Positions 33,379 to 45,058 of a DNA stretch of 64,000 nt are shown piece after piece. Within the stretch, counting starts at the first letter, position 1. Each line of letters starts with the position of its first letter. The notes beneath the pieces are model-generated. The model worked only from the letters and a program-made list of their open reading frames with translations, did no database searches and was not told the origin of the DNA. The position numbers were made by a program, and so were the translations under genes. Origin of the DNA: Margaritispora aquatica (taxonomy: Eukaryota; Ascomycota; Leotiomycetes; Helotiales; Discinellaceae); contig VJWN01000014.1 of NCBI GenBank assembly GCA_007644065.1, forward strand, positions 744,001-808,000. Direction: 5' to 3'.

Positions 33379-36300
33379 CTATCGTCTTTCTACCAACATG
33401 AAATGCATGGCGATGTACGCTAAAACAATGAAGCTCACAGCGAAAATCCCAAGTTTTGTGACATCTGGCCAGAGAGCTTGGGTGTTGAAACCAAAGGAGC
33501 TGAGGATGGTAGCACCTGGCACTGTGATATCAAGTCCATACTTCCTGTCTACAAGAGTCAAGAATGTGACCTCGTTCACGATAAGCGATTCGAATCCGTA
33601 GTGGAATATTGATATGTCCTGCAGCCACAGCGCTGATTTGGGAATCGCATTGTGGTTGAGAAGCAGACCTGCAAACAGAAGACTGAAGAGCATGACCAAG
33701 CTGCCGATCAGACTAGCTACACCCTGATCTTTGCACACGATACCGATAAACAGGCAGATTCCTGCAGCTGCAAGATTGAAGAGGACAAGTACCAGGATAA
33801 ACTTGAAAAAGTGATTCCAATCTGGAACCAGTCCAGTCATTGGATAGATGATTGAGCCCATGATGATAGGTGGGATGATTCGCAAGGGAACAACATCGAA
33901 TATAACTTTAGCCAAGAAGTAGGTAAAGGGTGAGTAGTATCCGTTTGCTCTTTCTCTAATGAACAGCATCCGCTCGGTGGCGAATACCGTCAAGCTTGAG
34001 AGAGTGCTGAAACCAAACAGAGCCAAAACGAAAAAGAACAATCCAAGTCTGTTTTGAAATCCAGGAATATCATCGGTCAGTCCATAGAAAAGGTAGCCAG
34101 AAAGAACTGCCAGAAGGATCGCTATAGCGTAATGAGTAAGCATAAGCATAGGGTTGCGGTAAAGATTCCTCCAAGTCCTCTGCGACAAAATGGTGAATTG
34201 TCTCAGATATCCAATTCTCGCATATCCTCTTCCCATGGCTCCAGAAGATATGGAGCCATTGCCATTGGTGTTTGCATTTGCTGTTCCATTGGCTGTATTT
34301 GCGTTTGAGATGGCTGATTGGATGTCATCGTGAATATCGCCGGCAATTTCTGAATGAGCATAAGCATTGACAAGAATATCCAAATCAGTTCCAGTTCCTG
34401 ATGCTGCTGGAGGCAGATTATCCGGGTCATCTAGGACTTGAGAGGGAACATGGCCAGCATGCTGTTTGGACAGGCGAAGCCATTGTTGATTTGCGTTGGG
34501 ATCAAGCGGACCATCTTCTGGCTGGGAGGTAGGAGTCTCGGCACCATTCTGTTTGCGTGTAAAGAGCTCGCGCTCTTGCTTAGTCTTGACAGAATCTCGA
34601 CGCTTGCCCTTAGGTCGTAGCGAACCATCTAACGAGGCGTTATCTAAACCATTCTCGATACTTCCACCCGAGATACTAGCAATTGACTTGACAGCTCTTG
34701 TGCTACTTGGTCCAGCGCTACGACCATCCCCAAGTCCATCATCCACAGGCGTATGCGGAGTACCCGCATGCATGGTCAGATCTACTAAGAAATCGGCAAT
34801 GTTGAAACCAGGAGGACAGTGATATCCAATCTGATCGAAGAAGTCCTGGCACTGAGAGAATTCGCCTGAGTAGACAGTCTTTCCCTTGGCGAGAAGAAGT
34901 AAGCGATCGAAGAGTGCGACAATGTTTGATCTTGGCTGATGAATAGTGAAGATGACCGTTCGCTTGTACGTTTTCGCCAAAGTGACTAGACACTCAATAA
35001 CATTGAAAGCATTATACGCATCAAGTCCACTTGTTGGCTCGTCAAGGAAGAGAATGCTGGGACTTGTTACCAGTTCGCAAGCAATTCCAACTCGTCTCTT
35101 TTCGCCACCAGAAATGCCACGTCCTTTGCCTTCTTCAGATCCGATCAGCGAGTCCTTGATAGCAGATATTCCAAGCTGCTTTTCAACCTCATAAACACGC
35201 TGTTCTTTGGCGCCTCGGCTCATGTCCCGGGGAAGTCGAAGAAGGGCGCTGGTCATGATCGTTTCGTGAACCGTCAGAGTAGGTAACATTGTGTCCTCCT
35301 GATCAACAAATCCGACAACACTCTTATACTCGGAGTCCGTGACCTTCTCTCCATTGACATAGAAATTACCCTGAACAACTCCACGTTTGTTCTTACGAGC
35401 CAGTATATCCAAGAAACTCGTCTTTCCAGCACCTGAAGCTCCCATGATGGCCATAATCTCGCCGGGATGGGCAACACCTTGGATGCCATTGAGAATTTGT
35501 TTGCCGTTGAGTGAGTAATTGACGTTCTCGAAATACAATGAAGCTGGTTTGTGGTCCGCCATAAGTTTGATCGCCTCGTCATCTGAGTCATCCAAATGGA
35601 TAGGTCCATAGTTGTATTGCCTTCTGGAAAGATACCATACCAGTAGAATGACAGCAACAATGAAGAGAGAGCTTCCAGCAATCACACCTGCTATCAATGG
35701 AGTATTGATCTTCTTGACCGGACGTTCGAAACCAGGAACATCAGTCTCGTAAAGACATTCTCCAGCTTGGCAATCGATTAAGATACTGTCATCGCCAAAC
35801 ATCATCTGGATCAAGTTGTCCATGGCAGGCTCCTTGAACTTGCAGCCGTTTACACCTCCATCCTGTTGCAAGCAGCTAAATGTTGCTGGGCCCTTGATTT
35901 CCTCGTCAAGGAAATCGGTGATATCAACTGAACCATTCTCTCCACACAACATGCGGTCGGGAATACATTTGCATTGGACATTTTCGCAGCGGTAATTGGT
36001 GCTGTTCTGACTATAGCTGTTGTCGGTGCTTGATTGACAAGTGTCCAAAGTGCAGTAGAAGGATTCCCGTTCCTCGACCCAGACTGTCGATGTTAGTGTT
36101 TGCTTGCATGTTGTCAGAGCCATACTCACATTCAAAACCACATGTCGCATCCTCGGCATCGCAAGTAAATGTTACTTGAGGCTTCTTGCCATCTAAGATA
36201 TCCACAATCTTCCTATTTGTCACATCGCACATCTGGTGGTTCTCGTGTACCACCTCGCCGTTCTGGTAGCATACTCCACCTTTGTTCTCTGGCATCAAGG

Positions 36301-36771
36301 CATTACAAGCTTTGTTTGTTTTGCAGACATTGCAATTAATGCCGCCCCAGCCCTCGTCGCACTCGCAGGAAGCTCCTTGTCGCATCGGTCGGTCCTGTCC
36401 TTTCGGTAACGATCCGCAGACTATATCTCCATCAGTATGTCCTCTTGCGCGTCTCCACCTTTGAGCGTACCTGGAGCAAGACAATCATCTCCTCCAAACC
36501 CAGCGGGACATGAGCATTTGCCATTGAACTGATTGCAGTCGGAATATTGCCCGCAGGTAAAGGCAGGTAGAAGACAATTGAAACTGGCAGACGTCAGTAT
36601 AATGCCTCACTGTCTGGGCAAGATGTCATACCATGGGGGGCAATCTGCCGGGCGGTCGTCCATCAGTGCCAACTGCGCCTTCAGCATATCGATGGAAGAA
36701 TAGTTCTGGGCGCTTGAAGTCCATGATAGCGACAAGGTCGCAAGGACCGCAGTCCCTATGAAGTTGCGCAT
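33379..36771 (-). CDS. ADP1: ABC transporter, ABCG family, ADP1-like with extracellular EGF-like region
   Basis: Four exons (complement of 33379-36083, 36130-36420, 36471-36583, 36632-36771; introns 46-50 bp) encode 1082 residues, close to yeast Adp1 (1049). A signal peptide ([20 protein letters not shown]) leads into a Cys-rich ectodomain with EGF-like stretches ([24 protein letters not shown]). The conserved [11 protein letters not shown] block is restored only after splicing intron 36084-36129. One TM helix follows (residues about 290-315). The nucleotide-binding domain has Walker [10 protein letters not shown] (about 395-403), signature ISGGEKRR (about 505) and Walker [13 protein letters not shown] (about 527-538). 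A charged disordered linker precedes six C-terminal TM helices ending in VERR. This is the reverse NBD-TMD order of the ABCG/White class, a half-size transporter. The substrate is unknown; yeast Adp1 is not well defined. Confidence 0.92.
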
Positions 36772-37774
36772 TTGGAGTGAGTGTGGTGTTGTTTACCACG
36801 AAGCTGTCAAGTCGGTTAAATGGTCTTGGACCAACTTGATGCCTAGGCCATATGTAGAGGTGGAGCTTGTTGAGCTGGAGCTTAGAGGACGGTCAGAGTA
36901 ATCAGGATGGATGGACTAGTAGAGAAGACTTCAGAGGACAAGAAACAGCAAGTGTGGGATCCAAGACTTGTTGGGAAGTGAGGGTAATGGCAAAGACAAG
37001 ATGAGATGTTGTTGCGATCATCAACAAACACCTACCTGTATGAACAGACGAGGTACAGTTGGTGTGCTTGGGACTTGCTGCGGTCACAGTCGGCATCTAC
37101 AGGGTATGGATTGGGATGCGATTGGCATGGATTGAGCCTGAACCTTGAAGAGTGTCACTGATAGCTGGAGCCTAGCCTGCGCTGGCGTGGACATTTGGTT
37201 GGTTCACAGCCTGGTTTGGGGTGGTTTGGCTGGACAAATTCTGGGGTCGGGGAAATTTAATGCCGACGAGGCTGCAAAACTCTTTCCCCGCCTCGCCTCG
37301 CCAGCCTCGCCCGCCTTTTGCTTTTCCCGACCCGAACAATTGTATGAGTGGAGGGGAGGCGAGGGGAAGGGAGAAGACAGTCTCCCCTTAGAAGATCAAG
37401 ATCAAGGTACCGAAAGTATATGAACTGGATATACCTCCGTACACCACTTCCATTCTACTGCTTTTCATCTGCGACTCACACAATATCCCTCCTGGCATAT
37501 CTGCCGAAGTGCTACTTATTATACAACCTTACCACGTTGTAACCATACCTCCCACTCTAAGCAAGTGCTAGCAGTCTTGACATACCGAGGAAGGGCGTGT
37601 GGAAGACCAAAGTCTACAAGTGAAAGGTGCCATAAGTCGAGGATTTCGAGTATAAGTATTCTCCTTCTACCTCTGGTTTGACTAAATCAGATATTCCTTC
37701 TCTCTATCTGTCCCACCGTGTCTTTTGAAGTCAGACTTCAAACAATTCCAAAGCTCAGTTGATCATCCGCCAAG
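36772..37774. other. Divergent intergenic region (ABC transporter / aminotransferase)
   Basis: About 1 kb holding the two divergent promoters. No gene was seen. A G/A-rich tract (37340-37380) and several CCTCGCC-type GC-rich elements (37270-37315) lie here. Confidence 0.5.
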
Positions 37775-39035
37775 ATGGTAAAAATCGAACCATTCGAAGT
37801 TGAGCAGGTATATATCTTCCCATTGCCAATATTTTGCTTCTCGCCGAATGCCCACTAACTCTCTGCAGTGGATGGACAAATACGAAGTCACTCCCGGTGT
37901 CCTGAACATTGCAGAAACCTGCGTTGCCTCCATCTCCATCGACGATCTAGTTGCCCTCAGCGAAGACAAATCTCTTCCCCACCCTCTCGACACCACCAAG
38001 AAACTCACCTACGGGCCCATCCGTGGCTCTTCAGCTCTGCGAGAACGTCTCGCATCACTCTATTCTGCCAGAGTCTCCTCGCCTCTCCCACCATCCAACA
38101 TCCTCATCACACCTGGTGCGATAGCAGCCAACTTCCTGGTATTATACACCCTCGTGGGTCCAGGCGACCACGTAATCTGTGTGCACCCAACCTACAAACA
38201 ACTATATTCCGTACCAGCCAGTCTTGGGGCTGAAGTATCACTCTGGAAGCTCAAGAAGCACAAGAAATACATCCCCTCGATCGACGAGCTCAAAGCTCTC
38301 ATCAAGCCCAACACAAAGCTCATAATCATCAATAACCCCAACAACCCCACAGGTGCCACGATTCCCAAATCCGTGCTCCAATCCCTCGTTGAAGTAGCTC
38401 GTGAACACGATATCACTATCCTCTCAGATGAAGTCTACCGACCCCTCTTCCATGGCATCGCGCTTATGGACAACGAATTCCCACCCTCACTCATCTCGCT
38501 TGGCTACAAGAAGACCATCATTACAGGGTCTATGTCAAAAGCCTACTCATTAGCGGGCATCCGCCTCGGCTGGATCGCAACTCGTGACCCAGAAATCATC
38601 GAAGCCATTGCCACAGCAAGGGATTACACCACCATTTCGGTTTCGCAGCTCGATGATGCAGTCGCGACGTATGCTCTTGGCCCCGCAGTCCTGCATGCGT
38701 TACTGAAACGCAACATCGGGCTCGCGAAGACGAATATCGAGATCCTCGAGAATTTCATCGAGGACAACGGTGATATCTGTTCGTGGACGAAACCTACAGG
38801 TGGCACGACGGCGTTGGTGAAGTTCGAGAAGGATGGGAATGCGATTGATGATGCGAAATTCTGCGTCGATGTCATTGAGCAGACGAAAGTCATGTTCTTG
38901 CCAGCTTCGGTGTGTTTCGGCAAGGAATTCAAGGGATTCGTGAGGATTGGGTTTGTGTGTGAGACGGACGTGTTGAAGGAGGCGTTGAAGGCATTGGGGC
39001 CGTATGTCAGAAGGACGTTGGGTGAGGAGTCGTGA
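37775..39035 (+). CDS. PLP-dependent aminotransferase, class I/II (fold type I)
   Basis: Two exons (37775-37807 and 37869-39035; 61-bp intron, acceptor CTCTGCAG) encode 399 residues. The 11-residue first exon (MVKIEPFEVEQ) joins in frame to WMDKYEVTPGVLNIAETC. Fold-type-I aminotransferase features are present: the LTYGPIRGSSALRERLASLY helix, ITPGAIAANFLVLYTLVGPG, and IIINNPNNPTGATI (Asn contacting the PLP ring). ILSDEVYRPL follows (Asp pairing with the pyridine N), then GSMSKAYSLAGIRLGW with the Schiff-base Lys, and the C-terminal GFVRIGF (Arg for the substrate carboxylate). The protein should be a cytosolic monofunctional enzyme. The amino donor and acceptor cannot be deduced; relatives of this type are often annotated as capreomycidine-synthase-like or aspartate aminotransferase-like, so the name is kept generic. 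Confidence 0.9.
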
Positions 39036-42000
39036 ATAAGAGAGATAGAGAGATAGAAGTATGAACGAATAATGAAGAAAACGATGATTAGTCAATGCTC
39101 ATGTGCTGTGAGAGGAAAACAGAAATAGGAAATAGGTAAACGATGCATTGGACATAGATAGCTTACACGCCCAAATCAGCCATTGTAGCTTTATTCGCTT
39201 ACGGTCGAAGTTGCTGCAGTTATATATAAATATGGCACAAAGCGGAAGCTGTGGGGGAGATGGTATAAGTAAGTAAAGCGTTAATGATCAATGTCCATCC
39301 ATACACAAGGTGTACCTGTCAACCCGAAATTATTATGTCGCATTTAAAACATAGAAGAAGAAAGAAAGGTGAAACGAAAGTACTTTCTGGGGGGGGCTGT
39401 AGAATGAGGTGTAGAGGGAAGAAAATAGATAACTGATCGAGAAACTGCTTTGAGAGGACGGAAATGGTAGATAGATAGATAGATAGAGATCGTGGCGTGC
39501 ACTGGAATGGATAAACAACGCGTGAGGTAAGTGACGTGGAATTGGGGAAGGCGGCGGTCGGCTTGAGATAATGTCGAAGAATGGATGGTACGGAGCCAGA
39601 CATTATCTCTCAATTTTAATTATTAGACTTTGAGAAGATAGTGTAGAGACTAGGAGAATTGTTGATTGTATCTAGGTTTATGTGATACAGGACCTCGGTG
39701 GATGGTAGGGCTATGATGGCCATTCGACACGTAGACATAGAGATGGATCTGCTGTCCTCATTTGAGAAATGAACAAGGGAACTCAATGCGTCTAGTGAAT
39801 ATGAATATGGAGGTTAGCAATCATCAGGGAACGCGAGCAAAAGTATTGTAGTAAGATCACAGCCAAATTGAAATCTGTGGAAATAGGTACCTTAGCTGAA
39901 GTGATCTCTCAAGAGCTCATGACAGGAGTTCGACCTTCGCTTTCTCGGGTAGCGGATGGAAGGGAACAGTCAACTAACTACCTGAATAAAACATAGTCAA
40001 GCCTTTGTCAGTTGGTGATTTTCTAATGGCGGTCGCTAATCTAGGCTAGAGACAGAGAAACGCAGAGAATCTGGCTCCTCGGAGACTATGGTTCGGCAAG
40101 CAGTATCATCTCGGAGAGCAGTCTACGAGTTCGTCCGCTGTACACTTGATACGGCATCTGGTAACCTTACAGGACCAACGAAACATTTATGCTTAGCACA
40201 GCTGGCACAGTGCCGGTTATGGACAGCAACTCTAAGCACGATTGCGTGCATGCATGTGCTGCGTGCTGCTGTGCATCGATAAAATACAGGCTGGTTCCGG
40301 CGACATGGTCTTGGCTTCTTCGTGTGATGCTGTGATCGGTATCTTGTACCACGAAGCAAAGACTACGCATGCAGCGTCCTGTGCCGAATCCTTGCCAGCT
40401 GAGAGCCAAGGTCTGGGCTCTTGAGTACCATTCTGCTTTAACATTGAAGCTTCGAAGGTCGTCCGAACATGAGGTTGATAGTTGCCATGGTTGTCCTGCA
40501 GCCAAGAAATAATACTCGGGAGACGAGACAACGAGGCTCGGGCCGCAGGGATTTCCTCCTGAGATCTTGGTATTCTTGGCTGTCAACGTCGGAGATGTGG
40601 CTTGTGGATTGCCTTAATACTCCGTATGCCGTGTAAGGTTGCGAATGGGAACTGTAACGGCTTGGGGACTATTGCTGTCGGTATTTTGATGTTGTACAGA
40701 TCGTGCGAGAAGATAACTTATAGATCCGGTGTATAGGTAGAGTTTAAAAGTCGATCTTGCAATCTGTGGCTGGCATCCTACCATTGAGTGAAAATTCGAT
40801 TGCTTTGTTTTTCAATATATTCGTCTGGTCTATTGGGTATTCTTTGATGCTCCAGTTACTTGTATGTTTATGAGTTGCTTGTTCTCATGCTGCCTATAGA
40901 TCATGTCTCGTCATTATGGCTGAGTGCCTTCCGGCAAGGTGGGAGTGGCTGGCTTTGGGAACGAGGTAATTGGATGCTCGTCGTCTTCCAAAGTGGGTGG
41001 TAAACTAGCATCCACGAAATAGACATTTTCTTGTATGATCCTATGACAGAAAACATCAGAGGACGCTTCGTGGAAAATCGACGTCTATGTTCCTTCTGGA
41101 TTTTAGACAGACATCCCTGAAGACCACGACCACCGAGGTGCCGAGACGGCGATATCAGAAATCAAGAGTTTTCGGCGCGGTAATCTAAGACACAATCTTC
41201 CTGCAAACAAGCTTTGTGTCGTCCCTCTCCGGTAGGAAGAGGTGAGGCTCTCGGCGATGCGCGAGGCTGCTTGATAATCGAGAGACGATGCAATTGTTCT
41301 GATGCCGAGGCAGCCTCTCCACTGACGTGGTCTAACCTGTCGTAGCAGGTGGGAATTGATATCCATCCAAGTGAGCATCACCATGTTCTAGAAGCTAACG
41401 CTTAAGAAGGAATGGTCACCTTGCCCTTGCATGGAGCCATGAAGCACGGCTGGCTCCTAGATTTAACTTTTCCCTTATCTTGGACTTCGATCCACATCAA
41501 TTGGAGCTCGCAGCAACTCACAGATTATTGACCGATCGCCGACTATCTTTCTTGCCGTGTTGACGATCAGGATAGCAAATGCAAAGACGGGTTGGGAAGA
41601 CAACCAGTGGAGTTGGATATGCCTCCAGTTAGTGTTCAAAGGAATTCAGCAACATTGCATTGCAGGACAAGATCAGTCCTGGAATCCACACGGATTTGTC
41701 TCCGAGAAGGAGAATACAGATTCGTTCGGACGCGGTACATATTAAGTATCTGGTTCTTGGGAAATGCAAGCCGGATGCGACTAGACGCAAGTTACCGTGC
41801 ATTGCAGTGCAGTGCATGTATAGAAGCGGAGTGCAGCAATCCTATCCGGCCTGTCAAGACAAGATAGAGAGGAGTAAAGATCCATCTTTCCGCCCCGCCA
41901 AAATACCAAGACCCGCTCCCCAACAAGCAAGCAACTGTCCCTGCCCGCGATGGAGAGGTCCACAAGGCCCACTGAAGATACCGTTCATCGTCACTGTGCT

Positions 42001-42649
42001 TATCAGATAGAACAGTAATATCATGAAATTATCTTAGCATACTTTTCTGTCAATTTACTGTCTTCCCACACACATACCGTCTCCCAAAAGATGGTTGTAA
42101 TCAAGGAAACAATGTATGGCTTCTGTCTCACACTTGCTTCGTACTCGAATTGCGGCCCTGCAAACCTTGGAACCGAACACAGTAAGATGGACAGTTGGAA
42201 CTCGAAGGTTGAGATCCACCGGTCGCCGACGCACTGCACGCAGTATTCCAATCCCACTGCTCCAATTCGAACTCCAGTCCCAGCCACCCGTTCCTAGCTC
42301 AGAATGGAGCTACTCGTCTCCATTAGTCAACTAGAGGACGAATCACTTTTCCTATCAGTTTACCAATTAAGGTACGTATCTGCTACCTGCAGGGCTGGCG
42401 AAGGCCAATCTTGTGAGCATATCCACTTGCTGCCGAGCTTCGTCAACGATAGCTAGCAATGTTTATTTTGTTAAAAAGCGCAGAGAAAGCTCTCTCTTCT
42501 AGCTTTCTCTCTACCTTCCTCTCACTTGTTAGTCTCCTTGCCATTGTTGCTTGCTCCAACAGACAAATTAGAGAAGGACGCCTCGTGTCTCTCCTCGTCT
42601 ATTATTTTGGATATTGCAAGCTTGTCGATATACTCTCGCCAATTTCAAT
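39036..42649. other. Longest intergenic region of the window
   Basis: About 3.6 kb with no supportable gene on either strand. Short frames (for example 40167-40586 minus and 41660-42010 plus) show no motif and overlap each other. A GATA tetranucleotide run lies at 39468-39487 and a G8 tract near 39390. Three TACCTTA/TAAGGTA heptamers or close relatives occur (39888, 42368 and nearby). A non-coding transcript or heavily decayed sequence is possible but not demonstrated. Confidence 0.4.
39468..39487. repeat. (TAGA)5 microsatellite
   Basis: About five tandem tetranucleotide units read directly from the sequence, in the 3' flank of the aminotransferase gene. Confidence 0.8.
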
Positions 42650-44037
42650 ATGCGTTTCACAACAACACTATCTGGTGTCGTGCTTGGAACGAGTCTCGTT
42701 CTTGGTACACCCGTATTAGAGCGCAAAGATGAGAACACTGTCATCTCAAGGGACGTCAAGGTCGTCTACCAGAATTGCGACGTGATCACTCCTAAAGTGT
42801 TCATTATTTCTATGGTATATTACATGATCTCACTAGTCACCTAGACTCGGCTGACAACCCATAGTTCTCTCCAGAGGCGGATATTTGGTATGAAAATGCT
42901 GATACTCCCGGGTCCATTGGAAATCTCCTGGCTAAAAATATCACCGTTCCTGGTTTCTCGCCTCTGTTCCCCCAGGCACATTGTTTGGAGGATGGATCAG
43001 TCTGCCAGCTCACTACTGGAGAGTCTGAGATCAACGCCGCTACGACTATCACTGCTCTTATGCTCTCACCACTCTTTGACTTGAGAAAGACATATTTCTT
43101 GATTGCTGGAATCGCGGGTATCAACCCAAAGCAAGGCACCATTGCAGATGTTGCTTTCAGCAAGTATGCTATTCAGGTTGCACTGCAATACGAATTTGAT
43201 GCCAGAGAGATCCCAGATAACTATACCACCGGATATATTCCTCAGGGAGCATATGCACCAGACCAATACCCAGGGTCAATCTATGGTACCGAAGTTTTCG
43301 AAGTTAACGAAGCTCTTCGTGATATTGCGGTTGGGTTCGCCAAGAATGCCACTCTCAACGACACTGCAGATGCTATCGCATACCGTGCCAACTATGCCAA
43401 TGGCAACACTACCATCTATGCCGCTGCCACTAAAGCTCCAGGTATCATCACTTGTGACACTGCCACTTCTGATGTCTACTACTCTGGCACTCTTCTTGGA
43501 GAGGCTTTCGAGAACACTACCACCTTGTTCACCAACGGATCTGGTGTCTACTGCATGACCGCACAAGAAGACAACGCCACACTCGAAGCCATGATCCGTG
43601 CTGCTGTTATTGGTACCGTCGACTTCGCACGCATCATCATCATGCGCACCGCCTCCGATTTCGACCGTCCTTACCCAGGTACCTCCGTCGAATTCAACCT
43701 GTTCTACTCCGAGCAAGGCGCTTTCGAGCCCGCTATCGCCAACATCTACCTTGCCGGCACCCCAGTCATCAAAGGTATCCTGAGCGGATGGCAAACGACC
43801 TTCAAGGCTGGTGTCAAGGCCACCAATTACATCGGAGACATCTTCGGCACACTTGGCGGAACTCCAGACTTTGGCCCCGGTGCTGTTCCAACGTACGATG
43901 ATGCTGCTGCAGTCACTAAGAGGGACGAGCCAATTACGAGCCGCAGGGACATGTACCAGAGGAGTCAGTCGAGACAGAGCGCTAAGGGCATGCTTGGTGC
44001 TGAGGTCGCACGAAGAGCACAAGCTGCATCTGCGTAA
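42650..44037 (+). CDS. Secreted purine nucleoside permease (NUP)-like protein
   Basis: Two exons (42650-42814 and 42865-44037; 50-bp intron with CATAG acceptor) encode 445 residues. The N-terminus (MRFTTTLSGVVLGTSLVLGTP) is a signal peptide, followed by a short pro-like segment ending in dibasic or charged residues. The body matches the NUP family (PF06516), originally named for the Candida albicans purine nucleoside permease. Visible blocks are VFIISMFSPEADIWYE, TTGESEINAATTITALMLSP, TYFLIAGIAGINPKQGTIAD, VALQYEFDAREIP and QEDNATLEAM. The family is related to nucleoside phosphorylases and lacks the multiple TM helices of a true permease, so an extracellular or periplasmic nucleoside-binding or cleaving role is more likely. 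Several N-glycosylation sequons (NTT, NDT, NGS) support secretion. Confidence 0.88.
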
Positions 44038-45058
44038 GTTTTGAGATATTTTGGGCGGGGATATGGAGATGTATAGTTGAATGGAAAGATCTAGATATAC
44101 GTAATGCAGTAGTCGATATACAGTGTAGATATTAGGTAACATTAATGAGAACACGATGCATTCGCATAACTACCTATACTTGAAGAAAAGGAACAGTAGT
44201 AGTAAAAGCTAAACTATCGCGCCGAGTATCTCATCTCATTAAGGTGTACTGTACTGTAAGGTAAAGAAAGAAAGAAAGAGCTGGTCGTTAGCAAAGGCGA
44301 GATGCGTGAATACCTCAGGCTCTTAAAAAGTGGTTAATGCGTTTGGTTCAGGACCAGGGTCAGCGATGAGACGTGCAACAAATATGCAGCTTTGGACTTT
44401 GGTCGTCGGTGTTACGTGTGATTGGTTGGTACCTAAGGTAGCTTGTGCTGTAACTGTTCGGACATACCTTATGTAAGATCACAAGCGAGGTACTGTAGAT
44501 ATATATACCTTACCTGTGTATAAGGTAGAGGAGGGTTAGCGGAACTTGCTCAATGGTTTATAGGCTGGAGAACTTTGCAATGATTCTTTTGAGATACAAT
44601 CACTGAGTTGAGACGTTGGAATAACTCCTAAGGTAGGTCTATGAAAGCCATTGGGTCAAGACTACTGAGTAGGTCATGTGACCTGATATATTTCCAACAT
44701 CCTGTCAGGTCAGCAGACTCGGGTCTCTACCTTATGCTCTAAAGTCAGGATACTAGATCATTATCTTCATTCTATCTACAGTAGATACCTAAAATTCGAA
44801 ATCGGTCCCATTTGGGAAGACTTTATAATTTAATGTTTTCCATATCTTTAGATATACCGAGGTAGTATTATGGCCGACTCTGCAGTGCCGCACGATAAGG
44901 TCAACCTCATTGTTGCCTAATTTCACTGTGGGTTCCAAGCCTGATCGCTTTACATCCATCTCGACCTTGACCTTAATGTATAGGTATAACTCATTCCACA
45001 TCAACTTCTGCATCTCTGACGTAAATTCTTTTGGGTCTGCGTTAGTCAAGTGGCAATA
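44038..45058. other. Intergenic region rich in TAAGGTA/TACCTTA
   Basis: About 1 kb between the NUP-like and HET genes, so it includes the HET promoter. The outstanding feature is a cluster of the heptamer TAAGGTA or its complement, listed separately. A short GAAA run lies near 44264-44277. No gene was seen. Confidence 0.55.
44257..44736. repeat. Cluster of seven TAAGGTA/TACCTTA heptamers
   Basis: The heptamer or its reverse complement occurs near 44258, 44434, 44465, 44507, 44521, 44631 and 44725, in both orientations and with irregular spacing. For random sequence less than 0.1 copy would be expected in 480 bp. The copy near 44434 sits in the longer ACCTAAGGTA. Whether it is a factor-binding array or a remnant of a short dispersed repeat is not determined. 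Confidence 0.6.

Noticed and set aside
33379..39035. Secondary-metabolite cluster (ABC transporter plus aminotransferase)
   Set aside because: No polyketide synthase, NRPS, terpene cyclase or similar core gene is present; ADP1-like ABCG transporters are housekeeping in many fungi.
40167..40586. 139-codon minus-strand frame in the long gap
   Set aside because: Overlaps other frames on both strands, no motif, no clear start context or intron partners.
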